Of a stretch of 64,000 nt of DNA, positions 24,216 to 31,837 are shown piece after piece. The notes below the pieces were generated by a model that made no database searches, was not told where the DNA came from, and saw nothing but the letters and a program-made list of their open reading frames with translations. The DNA comes from Streptomyces avicenniae (GTDB lineage: Bacteria; Actinomycetota; Actinomycetes; Streptomycetales; Streptomycetaceae): positions 186,001 through 250,000 of the forward strand of contig NZ_JOEK01000006.1 in NCBI RefSeq assembly GCF_000719135.1, written 5' to 3'. Positions within the stretch are counted from its first letter, which is position 1. Each line of letters begins with the position of its first letter. The translations under genes were made by a program, and so were the position numbers.

Positions 24216-24995
24216 GTGAATCTCGACGCACTGCGGTCCGCCGCCATCGACCTCCCGCCCGGCCGGATGATCACGTCGGACGAGGGCGAGGGGGACGTCC
24301 AGCCCTTGTGGCTCAGCGACGAACCGCCCGCCATGAACCTGTGGGGCCGCATACGGGCGGCGCACGCGGACACCGGCCTGTGGCCGCTCCTGCTCCTCCC
24401 CCTCGACCGGGACGACGACTTCCGTCCGTGGGCGACGGGCGAGCTGTTCCCCGAGAACGTCTCCTCGCCCGGGGACCACGACGCCGCCGCGCTGCTGACC
24501 GAGTGGTGGGGGAACCACATCTCCACGGAGGAGGACAGCGCCCCCGCCACCGCGCCCTTCGGACGCGACTGGCCGGGCCTCGCGCAGACCTCTCCCGGCA
24601 CCGAGGCACCGGACGTACTGGCCGCCGAGTACGCGCTCGCGTTCGCCTCGTTCCAGCCGGAGGCGCGGCTGGGCCTCGTCGCCGCCCCGCGCGGGGCCGA
24701 CGCACTCGCCGCCGTCGGCTGGGACGGCCCGGTCAACTACGCCGGTGACACCGGCAAGTACGCGGCGGTGCTGCGGAGTTGGGAGGAACGCTTCGGCGTA
24801 CGTGTGGTGGCCGTCGGCTTCGCCACCCTGTACCTGAGCGTCGCCGCACCACCGACCACCCGTGACGAGGCACTGGCCGTCGCCGCGGAGCACTTCGCGT
24901 TCTGCCCGGACAACATATGGCAGGGGCCCGGCGACCTCGCCACCTACGCGGAACGGCTCGTGGACGGCGACTCCTGGCAGTTCTGGTGGGACTGA
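24216..24995 (+). CDS. DUF4253 domain protein (copy 2)
   Basis: A 259-residue paralogue of the preceding protein; long identical blocks such as SVAAPPTTRDEALAVAAEH and LPPGRMITSDEG make tandem duplication clear, while the central acidic region has diverged. GTG start at 24216 without ribosome-binding site, six bases after TAGCAT. It converges on the exonuclease gene 17 bp downstream. Function unknown. Confidence 0.85.
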   Translation: MNLDALRSAAIDLPPGRMITSDEGEGDVQPLWLSDEPPAMNLWGRIRAAHADTGLWPLLLLPLDRDDDFRPWATGELFPENVSSPGDHDAAALLTEWWGNHISTEEDSAPATAPFGRDWPGLAQTSPGTEAPDVLAAEYALAFASFQPEARLGLVAAPRGADALAAVGWDGPVNYAGDTGKYAAVLRSWEERFGVRVVAVGFATLYLSVAAPPTTRDEALAVAAEHFAFCPDNIWQGPGDLATYAERLVDGDSWQFWWD

Positions 24996-25011
24996 CCCCC
25001 GGACCGGTGGT

Positions 25012-25605
25012 TCAGCGTCGGCTTTGATGGGACGGCTTGGGGGGCACCCCCGGCCAAGCCCCTTGATCGGCCAGCTGAAGAACGAGGGCGGCGATGTTCC
25101 ACGCGTCGTCGTCGCCCCGGTGGTGGCGGCCTTCCAACGGGAGTTCCGCGATCTTCAGGGCACGCGCCATGCCGACCTGCTTGGGCAGGTCGAAGGCGGC
25201 GGCGAACACCGCCTTCGCGTTGATGTGCCGACTCCCGAACGGATAGACCGTCGAACCGGCCTGGCACTGGCGCGTGAACTGCTTGCGGTCGTACTCCCCC
25301 CAACTCGCCCAACCGCGCTTACCCGCCTGGTGCTCGGCGGCCAACGTCCCGCACGCCTCGGCGAAGCTGACGCCGGAGTCCACCTCGGCCTGCGTCAGGC
25401 CGGTCAACTCCGTGCAGAACGCGCTCACGGCCGAGCGTTCCGGCCGCACGAGAAGGCGTTGACGGCTGACACGCTCACGCGCGACGACGTCCACCACGGT
25501 CAGCCCGATCTCGATAATCTCGCTCACCTGCCCTGCTGGCGGACTCGTGTCCCAGCAAGTGGCCTCGACATCCACGACATTCAGCAACCGCGCCCCCTGA
25601 CCCAT
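25012..25605 (-). CDS. DEDDh-type 3'-5' exonuclease
   Basis: A 197-residue RNase-H-fold exonuclease of the KapD/ERI-1/DnaQ kind. The Exo I motif is VVDVEATCWD (Asp12, Glu14), EIIEIGLTVVD follows, Exo II lies in SWGEYDRKQF and Exo III in HHRGDDDAWNIA, giving the H-x4-D pattern. Such enzymes trim RNA or DNA 3' ends. It lies at the edge of the accessory patch and converges on the DUF4253 pair; being of normal GC content it is probably core rather than acquired. Confidence 0.88.
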   Translation of the reverse strand: MGQGARLLNVVDVEATCWDTSPPAGQVSEIIEIGLTVVDVVARERVSRQRLLVRPERSAVSAFCTELTGLTQAEVDSGVSFAEACGTLAAEHQAGKRGWASWGEYDRKQFTRQCQAGSTVYPFGSRHINAKAVFAAAFDLPKQVGMARALKIAELPLEGRHHRGDDDAWNIAALVLQLADQGAWPGVPPKPSHQSRR

Positions 25606-25685
25606 GCCGCGAGGCTACCGACCCACCCCACCCCCCAGCACCCCGGTTTCCTCGCGCGACCGATCTCTCGGTGAGACCCGTCCCG

Positions 25686-25973
25686 TCAAGGAGCCCCATC
25701 AACAGCCTTCACCAACCCGCCGGCCAGCGCGAATGCATGCTCCCGAAAGAATCCGATCCTTTCATGAAATGCCTCCTCAGAGGGAATCCAGACCGAGGTG
25801 GAAATCAACGCCGCGAACAGTACGTGAATCTCAGACAGCTGGAATTCCGCACTCTCCCCACGAATTTTCTCGATTATCCGCGCAGCGCTCGCGCGATCGA
25901 CACCGATGCGCACGATTGAAGCCCGGTCTCCGTCGAGGCGATCCGCATGGAACTTGAGCGTCTCGCGGATCAA
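25686..25973 (-). CDS. Hypothetical protein in immunity-gene array
   Basis: A 95-residue mostly helical protein (MIRETLKFHADRLDGDR; AARIIEKIRGESAEF; EEAFHERIGFFREHAFALA). No family recognised. It follows the Imm32-like gene by 21 bp on the same strand, and its lower GC content and rarer codons match the rest of the 25.7-28.9 kb patch, so it may be an immunity or orphan cassette protein. Confidence 0.55.
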   Translation of the reverse strand: MIRETLKFHADRLDGDRASIVRIGVDRASAARIIEKIRGESAEFQLSEIHVLFAALISTSVWIPSEEAFHERIGFFREHAFALAGGLVKAVDGAP

Positions 25974-25994
25974 CCGTGAACAACGTCAGCTGCG

Positions 25995-26315
25995 TCACCC
26001 CTTTTCCACCTCCACCCGGATCGCCACAGAATCATCGGACAGCACTCCACCATAGGTGTCAAAATCAAGATGGCGACCGCTCGGCACCCCCTCTTGCACC
26101 AAGGTCAAAAGGTGCCGAGCAAGGGACCGCAATCCGGCCGGATTCCCTGAGATCACAACAGTTCTTTCCGGATCTTCCCATACCTCCGCCCGTAGAACGG
26201 CTTCGCCATCCCACCATGTCCGCAGACCGAGCTCGGGATCATATCGCGTGACATTCACGGTGATTGACGCATCGGGGCGACTGTTGTCGCCATCTGGATT
26301 CACGGCAGATGCCAT
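25995..26315 (-). CDS. Imm32-like immunity protein
   Basis: A 106-residue protein containing VVISGNPAGLRSLARHLLTL and VPSGRHLDFDTYGGVLSDDS, a pattern I associate with the Imm32 family of polymorphic-toxin immunity proteins. GGGAGGAA lies five bases before the ATG. It sits in a row of small genes downstream of a decayed toxin, which fits a displaced toxin-immunity cassette that has lost its toxin. Cytoplasmic. Family call moderate. Confidence 0.6.
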   Translation of the reverse strand: MASAVNPDGDNSRPDASITVNVTRYDPELGLRTWWDGEAVLRAEVWEDPERTVVISGNPAGLRSLARHLLTLVQEGVPSGRHLDFDTYGGVLSDDSVAIRVEVEKG

Positions 26316-26477
26316 CCTGATTCCTCCCGGAGAAAGATGTGAACATGAATCACGGGCCCACCACTTCTCGCGCCCGGACCAATCGGATCATCGCGTTCCT
26401 CACAATTGATGTGCAGACCAAAAAAAGGGCGGCACAGTCGCTGCGAGTGCGGTGGGACCCGCTCACTGAGTTGTGAA

Positions 26478-26945
26478 TCAGACAGGAGGGAGAATCTTTT
26501 GAACTGTCGGATTTCGGACCAGTTCCGGAACCTCTGCCACCATCCGAGAGTGAACAGAATGAAGAAACCTGCGAAACTCGACGATCAGCTCGTCCTGGGG
26601 AAGTGACACCACCTCCGGCCTGTTCGACGAGCTCAGCCGAACCAGGTCACCGTCTCGCGTCACACGCACGACCTCGTCGCTTTCCGTGAAACCGAACGCC
26701 GCCTCGCCCCCGCTCGAGACACGCCTCACCACACCGGAGATGGACAGGGCCAAGTCAACCAGAGTGACGAACCTTCGCTTGGAGATGAACTCAACACCGT
26801 TCACGCTCAGCTCCACGTTGGCGGCGAAGTACTTGTAGCGTAGGTCCATTTCACCGAGGTCCACAGCCCTCTCGCACCTCACATCGTTCCAAGTCCTACG
26901 CCAGGGGGAACCAGGCTCCGGGAGCGTGAAAGAGACGGTAATCAA
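26478..26945 (-). CDS. Immunity-like hypothetical protein with TTG start
   Basis: A 155-residue protein with beta-rich N-terminal part (DLRYKYFAANVELSVNGVEF), a short helix FVTLVDLALSISGVV, then FGFTESDEVVRVTRDG and a helical end EFRRFLHSVHSRMVAEVPEL. This order resembles small actinomycete proteins found beside polymorphic toxins, but I cannot name the family. The TTG at 26945 is chosen as start because GAGGAGC precedes it by five bases. No partner toxin is adjacent. Confidence 0.55.
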   Translation of the reverse strand: MITVSFTLPEPGSPWRRTWNDVRCERAVDLGEMDLRYKYFAANVELSVNGVEFISKRRFVTLVDLALSISGVVRRVSSGGEAAFGFTESDEVVRVTRDGDLVRLSSSNRPEVVSLPQDELIVEFRRFLHSVHSRMVAEVPELVRNPTVQKILPPV

Positions 26946-27028
26946 CTACTGCTCCTCACCGAAAGGGACTTCAGCCATCAGCACAGCACAGTCGTGAGCC
27001 CGCAGCAGACACGGATGAACACAACAGA

Positions 27029-27553
27029 TCAGACATCCCGACCCGCATGCCCCCCAGATTTCCGCAGGAACCGCAGACGATCTTTCGCAGCAGCCCTGAT
27101 ACGCCTCGTTCTCCCATCCGCAACAAGCATATGGAGAACCTCCTCATTTCGAGCCGAGTTAGCCAACTGTAGCTGGAGCCACGCAGACCAGCCCTGCGGA
27201 CTGGAATCCACCCTTCCCATTTCTACATTCTCCCCGGCGAACCTTTCGAATACCGAGATCTCGCGCGCCCGGGATGCCGCGAATTCGCGCCCCTTCCCAG
27301 GCGGAAGCGCCGCCACATATTTCATCCGCAGAGAACTGGACACACATTCCATGATCTTCACAACCACGGACGAGGCAAGTGGCCCGTCCGGCTCCCGCTT
27401 GACCAACTCCAGCAGCTCAGGCCATTCCTCTGCGACAGGAATCGCCCGCGAGTAGATACTCCAGCGAACATGTCCACTCTGAAGATCACCATCGCCTCCT
27501 CCGACTCTCTCCGCCAGAGAACTCAACCTTTGCTGGAATGACCACGACGCCAC
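27029..27553 (-). CDS. Immunity-like hypothetical protein, helical
   Basis: A 174-residue, predominantly helical protein: WSFQQRLSSLAERVGGGDG, EWPELLELVKREPDGPLAS, VVVKIMECVSS, RAREISVFERFAGENVEMG and EEVLHMLVADGRTRRIRAA. The repeated helix pairs suggest a HEAT-like array, common in immunity proteins. GTG start at 27553 with a weak AAGG upstream. Codon usage is less GC-rich than that of the flanking core genes. Function unknown. Confidence 0.55.
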   Translation of the reverse strand: MASWSFQQRLSSLAERVGGGDGDLQSGHVRWSIYSRAIPVAEEWPELLELVKREPDGPLASSVVVKIMECVSSSLRMKYVAALPPGKGREFAASRAREISVFERFAGENVEMGRVDSSPQGWSAWLQLQLANSARNEEVLHMLVADGRTRRIRAAAKDRLRFLRKSGGHAGRDV

Positions 27554-27980
27554 GTGCGTTCACCTTGCCGATTCATCCGATGCGCAACCATACTCCTGCC
27601 GATCGCAGCGCAAAAGGCACTCACATGGAACACGCGATGTCGGCCAGATCGACAGCTCACACGCCTCTGGGCCTACGGCTTGGGCTCCATTCGTAGGCCA
27701 TCGGCGCCGTCTCGATGACTTCGCTTGGCCAGGTCTGCCTCACCTGTTCCAGACGCTCCTGATGCTCATCGACCCAGTTCTCTTCCGGGCGACTCGTTTT
27801 CTTGCGATGGAGTGAACTGCATCTTCCTCCCATCGCCACATGAGCGATGCAGAGGGCGCAGGACAGTGAGGTTCACACCCCGAGCACCAAGCCCGTGTCG
27901 GCAAGGCACCTGTACTCGGCCTCCAGCATGCGACGCCCCACCGCTCACGCAGAGTCATCACTTCATGTCGTCACCCCACG
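27554..27980. other. Gene-poor stretch, possible remnant
   Basis: About 430 bp between two immunity-like genes. On the minus strand a 60-codon open stretch (27657-27839, ending ETAPMAYEWSPSRRPRGV) has an amino-acid make-up unlike random frames, and the sequence upstream is broken by stops in all frames. It could be the end of a decayed gene, but I cannot identify a parent family. Confidence 0.3.
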
Positions 27981-28016
27981 CTGTAGTCCTGCCGGGCATG
28001 CCCGGCAGGACTACAG
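27981..28016 (-). terminator. 36-bp perfect palindrome, probable strong terminator
   Basis: The sequence from CTGTAGTCC to GGACTACAG is a perfect palindrome centred on GCATGC, able to form an 17-18 bp stem. It starts 12 bases after the stop codon of the immunity gene ending at 28028, the right place for a terminator of the toxin-immunity transcript. No U tract follows. Confidence 0.6.
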
Positions 28017-28027
28017 GTGTCATTCGC

Positions 28028-28408
28028 TCACATGATTTCGAGCGACACGCTTGCAATCGCAGCTAGCACACTGATCTGAACTGGTCCTTCCACCCGGAAC
28101 CAGACCAACGCCGGGAGTGATGATGAGCGGATCATTTCAAGGGGCAGTCCTTCAGGCCAAAGAAGATCACTCGGCTCCAGAATTTGTGCCGTCACCTGAT
28201 CCAGCGGCGCGTCACCAGAACCAGGAGGCCGTTCAATCGAGCAAAAGTAAACGTCACGAAAGGCGAGTGCCATATCCGGCTTTTCGGGCCCCCAACGAAG
28301 TCCCACCTCCAGCGCATCAATCTCGTCGATGCGGTCCAGCGAGAAACGGTCCAGGAAGTACCCCTGGCACCCCGGGGCGGCCTCAATAAACGACTGAAGC
28401 GAGCTCAC
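28028..28408 (-). CDS. Putative immunity protein of the decayed toxin
   Basis: A 126-residue acidic protein beginning MSSLQSFIEAAPGCQGYFLD and containing IDALEVGLRWGPEKPD and WFRVEGPVQISVLAA. The open frame extends 21 codons further upstream, but those bases encode the toxin tail in another frame; the GTG at 28408 overlaps the ancestral toxin stop codon by 4 bp (GTGA), the classic toxin-immunity junction, and GGGAGAG lies upstream. The frame is intact although the toxin is broken. Function as the cognate immunity protein is inferred from position; the family was not recognised. Confidence 0.65.
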   Translation of the reverse strand: MSSLQSFIEAAPGCQGYFLDRFSLDRIDEIDALEVGLRWGPEKPDMALAFRDVYFCSIERPPGSGDAPLDQVTAQILEPSDLLWPEGLPLEMIRSSSLPALVWFRVEGPVQISVLAAIASVSLEIM

Positions 28409-28955
28409 CGAATCACCATCTCTCCCGTGGAATGTTTCTGAGTAACCTGCCCATCCGGGCCGTACCTTCACCGGTAGTTCTTTTGATTCGGACCAGGATC
28501 AATCGAGGGGCCGAGCCTCTGCACCTCGCCATTCGGCCTGATCCAGATCTGACTTCCGTCAGAGTGGCCATAGCGGCGATATCCGCCCCCGGTCTCCGAA
28601 GTGAACGAAAAGCCCTGTCCGAACATGTCCTGCTCGGCATCGGCCAGGCTCCTCCCGCGAAGACTGGAGAGGCCGGTGACACCACAGTTGTGAACGAGGA
28701 CTGGCGTCTCGGCTGCCAGCACATAGTACGTGTGGATGCCCTCGATGGTCAGGTTGTGGACTGTCGCCCTCGTGGTGCTTCTTGAGACGGCGGTGATCTC
28801 GGCTGAGGCTCCGGTGCCGGTGTGGAGCTACGCGCCGACGGTCAGGTCGGTGGCGTCTGTCCGGGCCCCGACTTCCGGCAACCAGAAGGGATGTTCCGCA
28901 GTCGAAGTGAGTGTGGCGGTGACTCGCTCGCCGCCGTCGGTTTTCAGAGTGGAGG
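28405..28955 (-). pseudogene. Decayed C-terminal end of a HINT polymorphic toxin
   Basis: Minus-strand translation gives a PT-HINT (intein-like) tail: GERVTATLTSTAEHPFWLPE, DATDLTVGA, TRATVHNLTIEGIHTYYVLA, ETPVLVHNCG. Then comes a toxin tip: YRRYGHSDGSQIWIRPNGEV, GPSIDPGPNQKNYR and, after a stop, RYGPDGQVTQKHSTGEMVIR. Two in-frame nonsense codons break it: TAG at 28828-28830 where the motif expects Trp (TGG), and TGA at 28468-28470 where Arg (CGA) is expected. No homologous sequence continues upstream of about 28955, so the export and repeat regions are gone. The tip resembles polymorphic toxin type 17 (predicted RNase of the BECR fold) from memory. Confidence 0.75.
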
Positions 28956-29061
28956 AAAAACCGGAGCGGCGAGGTCGGGGTGGTCGGTCGGTGGCGGGGC
29001 GTGAGAATGTGAGGGCCGGTCATCTAGGCTGCGGAGCGGGGGCCCGGGGCGAAGGGGTGGC

Positions 29062-30537
29062 GTGGTGGCGGTCGAGCTGGCGACGGGGCGGGGAGGCGGC
29101 GCGGCGCCTCCGCCGCGTGCGGTGCTGTCGCGCGCGCTGTCGCTACCCCTGATCTGCGGACTGGTCGGCGCGCTGCCGCTGGCCGTGGCGGCGCAGCCGG
29201 GCGAGGGCGTGCGGGACACCGCGTTCTGGCTCCAGTTGACGGTCGCCTGCTACGCGGGCGTCCGGCTGTCCGCGATGGTGCTGTCGGGCCGACGGCGGCT
29301 GGTGCAGGGCGCGTTCTGGCTGTTCTGCTACCTCGCGATGGGCATCGCGCCGCTCGCGCAGAGCGTCCTGGGACGCGAGCCGACGCCCGTGCTCGGCCCG
29401 CGCGGGGACATGGTGCTGGCGACGGCGCTGGTGCTGTGCGGGATGGTGGCGTTCGACGTCGGCGCGCTGCTGGCGCGGCACCGGCCGTCGTTCCGCCGCG
29501 CCAGGCGCCCCGCCGCGACGGTGCACCGCACGCGTCTGTACCTCCTGGTGGCCCTCGCGTACGCGGCGAGCATGCTGCTGATCCTTCAACTCGGCGGCCC
29601 CGCAATCTTCTTCACCAGCCGCCAGGAGATCAGCGCCGGTCTGAACGAGGCGACGGCGAGCACGTCGGGCGACGCGGGCGGCGAGGCGGGGAACGCGCTG
29701 CTGCGCGGCTTCGGCACGGTCCCGGCGATGCTGGCGCTGCTCCTGCTGACGCGCTGGCTGGTGACGTCCCGCCTGGCGCGGCGCCGCCCCTCCGTCGTCC
29801 TGCCATGGGCGGGCCTGGTGGTGCTCAACACCATTGTGAACAACCCGGTGTCCAACCCGCGTTACTGGTTCCTGACCGTGCTGTTCGCCCTGCTGTTCAC
29901 GGTGTTCCCGCGCAGCCCGGTGATGTACCGGGCCGCGCTGGCGCTCGGGGTGGTGATTGCGCTGCTCGTCTTCCCGTTCACCGACCGGTTCCGCTACGAC
30001 GAGGACGGGCGGCAGCCCGTCGAGTCGAACACGATGCTGGAGCCGCTGGTCATCAAGGACTACGACCAGGTCGGCATGTTCGCGAACACCATCACCTTCG
30101 CGGCGGACGGGAACGGCCACGCGTACGGCCGCCAGGTCACCGGCGCCGCGCTGTTCTTCGTGCCGCGCGGCGTCTGGGAGGCGAAGCCGGAGGACACCGG
30201 CTTCCTCGTCGGCGGCTGGATGGGCACGAACAGCGCCAACCTCTCCTCGCCCCTGTGGGCCGAACTGTGGCTGGACTTCGGCCCCCTCGGCATGACGGCC
30301 GCCTTCCTCGGCATCGGCTACCTGGCCGCCCGCATCGACCGCCGCTACGTGCAGCGCACGCTGGACGACCCGTCGCCGGGCAACGTGCTGGCCGTGATCG
30401 TCCCCGTGCTCGCCGGGTACAGCTTCATCCTGCTGCGCGGCTCGCTCCTCCAGGCGTCGGGCCGCATCGGCATCGCCGTCCTGTGCATCCTGCTGGTGAC
30501 GACGCTGCGCGGGGACGAGCGGGCGCAGCTGCGCTGA
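29062..30537 (+). CDS. Wzy/O-antigen-ligase-type polysaccharide polymerase
   Basis: A 491-residue membrane protein with about a dozen hydrophobic segments and a large loop around residues 300-390 (FRYDEDGRQP, WMGTNSANLSSPLWAELWLD, FGPLGMTAAFLGIGYLA). The loop followed by E-L-W-x-D-F-G-P-x-G is characteristic of oligosaccharide-repeat polymerases. It would join repeat units on the outer face of the membrane. GTG start at 29062 with GAAGGGG upstream. It converges with the flippase gene 4 bp away and belongs with the next four genes in a surface-polysaccharide locus. Confidence 0.8.
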   Translation: MVAVELATGRGGGAAPPPRAVLSRALSLPLICGLVGALPLAVAAQPGEGVRDTAFWLQLTVACYAGVRLSAMVLSGRRRLVQGAFWLFCYLAMGIAPLAQSVLGREPTPVLGPRGDMVLATALVLCGMVAFDVGALLARHRPSFRRARRPAATVHRTRLYLLVALAYAASMLLILQLGGPAIFFTSRQEISAGLNEATASTSGDAGGEAGNALLRGFGTVPAMLALLLLTRWLVTSRLARRRPSVVLPWAGLVVLNTIVNNPVSNPRYWFLTVLFALLFTVFPRSPVMYRAALALGVVIALLVFPFTDRFRYDEDGRQPVESNTMLEPLVIKDYDQVGMFANTITFAADGNGHAYGRQVTGAALFFVPRGVWEAKPEDTGFLVGGWMGTNSANLSSPLWAELWLDFGPLGMTAAFLGIGYLAARIDRRYVQRTLDDPSPGNVLAVIVPVLAGYSFILLRGSLLQASGRIGIAVLCILLVTTLRGDERAQLR

Positions 30538-30541
30538 GCCG

Positions 30542-31837
30542 TCAGACGCGGTGCGCGACGCGCAGTTCGACGCTGCCGCGCAGCCACACCGCGCCCGCCT
30601 TGGCCGCCGAGCCGAGGCACAGGCCCCAGGCCGCGCCCGTGATGCCGCCGAGCGCGTACCCGACGAGCAGGCACACCACGGACAGCGCGGAGAAGACGAC
30701 CTGCACCGGAAGCGTCGCGCGCGGGCTGAGGACGCGCAGGAGCAGCAGCCCGCACGTCCCGAAGGCCATGAACGCGTACTGGCTGCCGGTCGCGGTCAGC
30801 AGGTCGCGCGCCACCGTCCAGGTGTCGCCGAGGAGCGCGCGGCCCGCCGCGTCGGGCAGCACGAGGAGGACGGCCGCCCAGACGGCGGCGGTCGCGGCGA
30901 GCGCCGCCCCGGCGAGGACGGCGGCGCGGGCCTGCCGGTGCGCGCCGGGGGCGCGGTGCAGCAGGGGCGGGCCGAAGCCGGTCGCGGAGTTGAACAGGAC
31001 GTTCATGGGCCCGAAGAGGGTGCTCGCTCCGCGCAGCGCGCCGACCGCCAGGGGGCTGGCGAGGACGCCGAGGAGGATGATCGCGACCTGGGAGGCGGCG
31101 TTGCCGACGCCGAACTCCAGGACGAAGCGGCGCCCGAGGTGGCGGCGGTCCAGCAGCTTCAGCGGGCGGGCGCCGGGGGCGCCCCGGGTGAGGTACGCGA
31201 GCAGCGCCGCGGTGAGCAGCAGCGCGGGCAGGGCGGACAGTCCCCAGACGAGGATCATGCGGTCCGCGCCCGTGCCGTAGGGCTGGGACGCGAGCAGGGG
31301 CACGGCGACGGCGAGCCGCAACAGGTCGCCGATCAGGGCGAGATGGGGCTTGCCGAGGAGCGAGAAGGCGTAGCGCAGGGTGTCTTGCGTGAGCACGATC
31401 GGCAGGACGAGGCCGAGCGCGGTGAGTCCGGCGGGGATGCCGTCGCGGCTCACGGCGAGGGCGAGAAGCGCGAGGACGGCGCCGACCGCGGCGGACGCGC
31501 CGAGGGTGAAGAGGGCGGACGCCCGCGCGTGGCGGTGGAGTTGGCGGTCCGTGCCCCGCCGCAGGACGAGGGCCTGGCCGACGTAGGCACCGGCCGCGCC
31601 GAGGAGCAGCGTGAAGACGGTGTAGACGACGGCGAAGGACGCGAAGTCGTCCGCCGTGGACTGCCGGGCGGCGCAGACGACCACGGCGATGTTGGTGAGC
31701 GCCGCGACACCCTGGTCGGCTATGGACGCGGCGGCGCCGCGCGCGGCGTGTCCGTGCGCGGCGGCGTGGGGCGGGTCGTCGGATGGCGGGTCGTCGGGGG
31801 GAGAGGGGGCGGGGTCGGGCTCGGGGTGTCTGGTCAC
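30542..31837 (-). CDS. Wzx-like polysaccharide flippase
   Basis: A 431-residue polytopic membrane protein of the MATE/MVF (polysaccharide transport) superfamily. Typical parts are ASIADQGVAALTNIAVVVCA in the first helix, FASFAVVYTVFTLLLGAAG, and the internal repeat starting FVLEFGVGNAASQVAIILLG near residue 235. The N-terminal 30 residues are Pro/His/Asp-rich. It would flip lipid-linked repeat units to the outside. Its ATG overlaps the stop of the chain-length gene by 4 bp (31834-31837), so it is coupled to it. Confidence 0.82.
   Translation of the reverse strand: MTRHPEPDPAPSPPDDPPSDDPPHAAAHGHAARGAAASIADQGVAALTNIAVVVCAARQSTADDFASFAVVYTVFTLLLGAAGAYVGQALVLRRGTDRQLHRHARASALFTLGASAAVGAVLALLALAVSRDGIPAGLTALGLVLPIVLTQDTLRYAFSLLGKPHLALIGDLLRLAVAVPLLASQPYGTGADRMILVWGLSALPALLLTAALLAYLTRGAPGARPLKLLDRRHLGRRFVLEFGVGNAASQVAIILLGVLASPLAVGALRGASTLFGPMNVLFNSATGFGPPLLHRAPGAHRQARAAVLAGAALAATAAVWAAVLLVLPDAAGRALLGDTWTVARDLLTATGSQYAFMAFGTCGLLLLRVLSPRATLPVQVVFSALSVVCLLVGYALGGITGAAWGLCLGSAAKAGAVWLRGSVELRVAHRV

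Noticed and set aside
27657..27839. 60-codon minus-strand ORF as an additional immunity gene
   Set aside because: It lacks a ribosome-binding site and a recognisable fold, and the upstream sequence is broken; it may be a remnant, so it is mentioned only as part of the gene-poor stretch.
28409..28471. Upstream extension of the immunity gene to 28471
   Set aside because: These bases encode the ancestral toxin tail in another frame; the GTG at 28408 overlaps the ancestral toxin stop by 4 bp and has GGGAGAG upstream.
28468..28722. Intact 84-residue toxin protein starting at MLAAETPVLVH
   Set aside because: The apparent start lies inside the HINT motif YYVLAAETPVLVHNC and the apparent stop interrupts a continuing toxin tail, so it is a fragment of a pseudogene rather than a gene.
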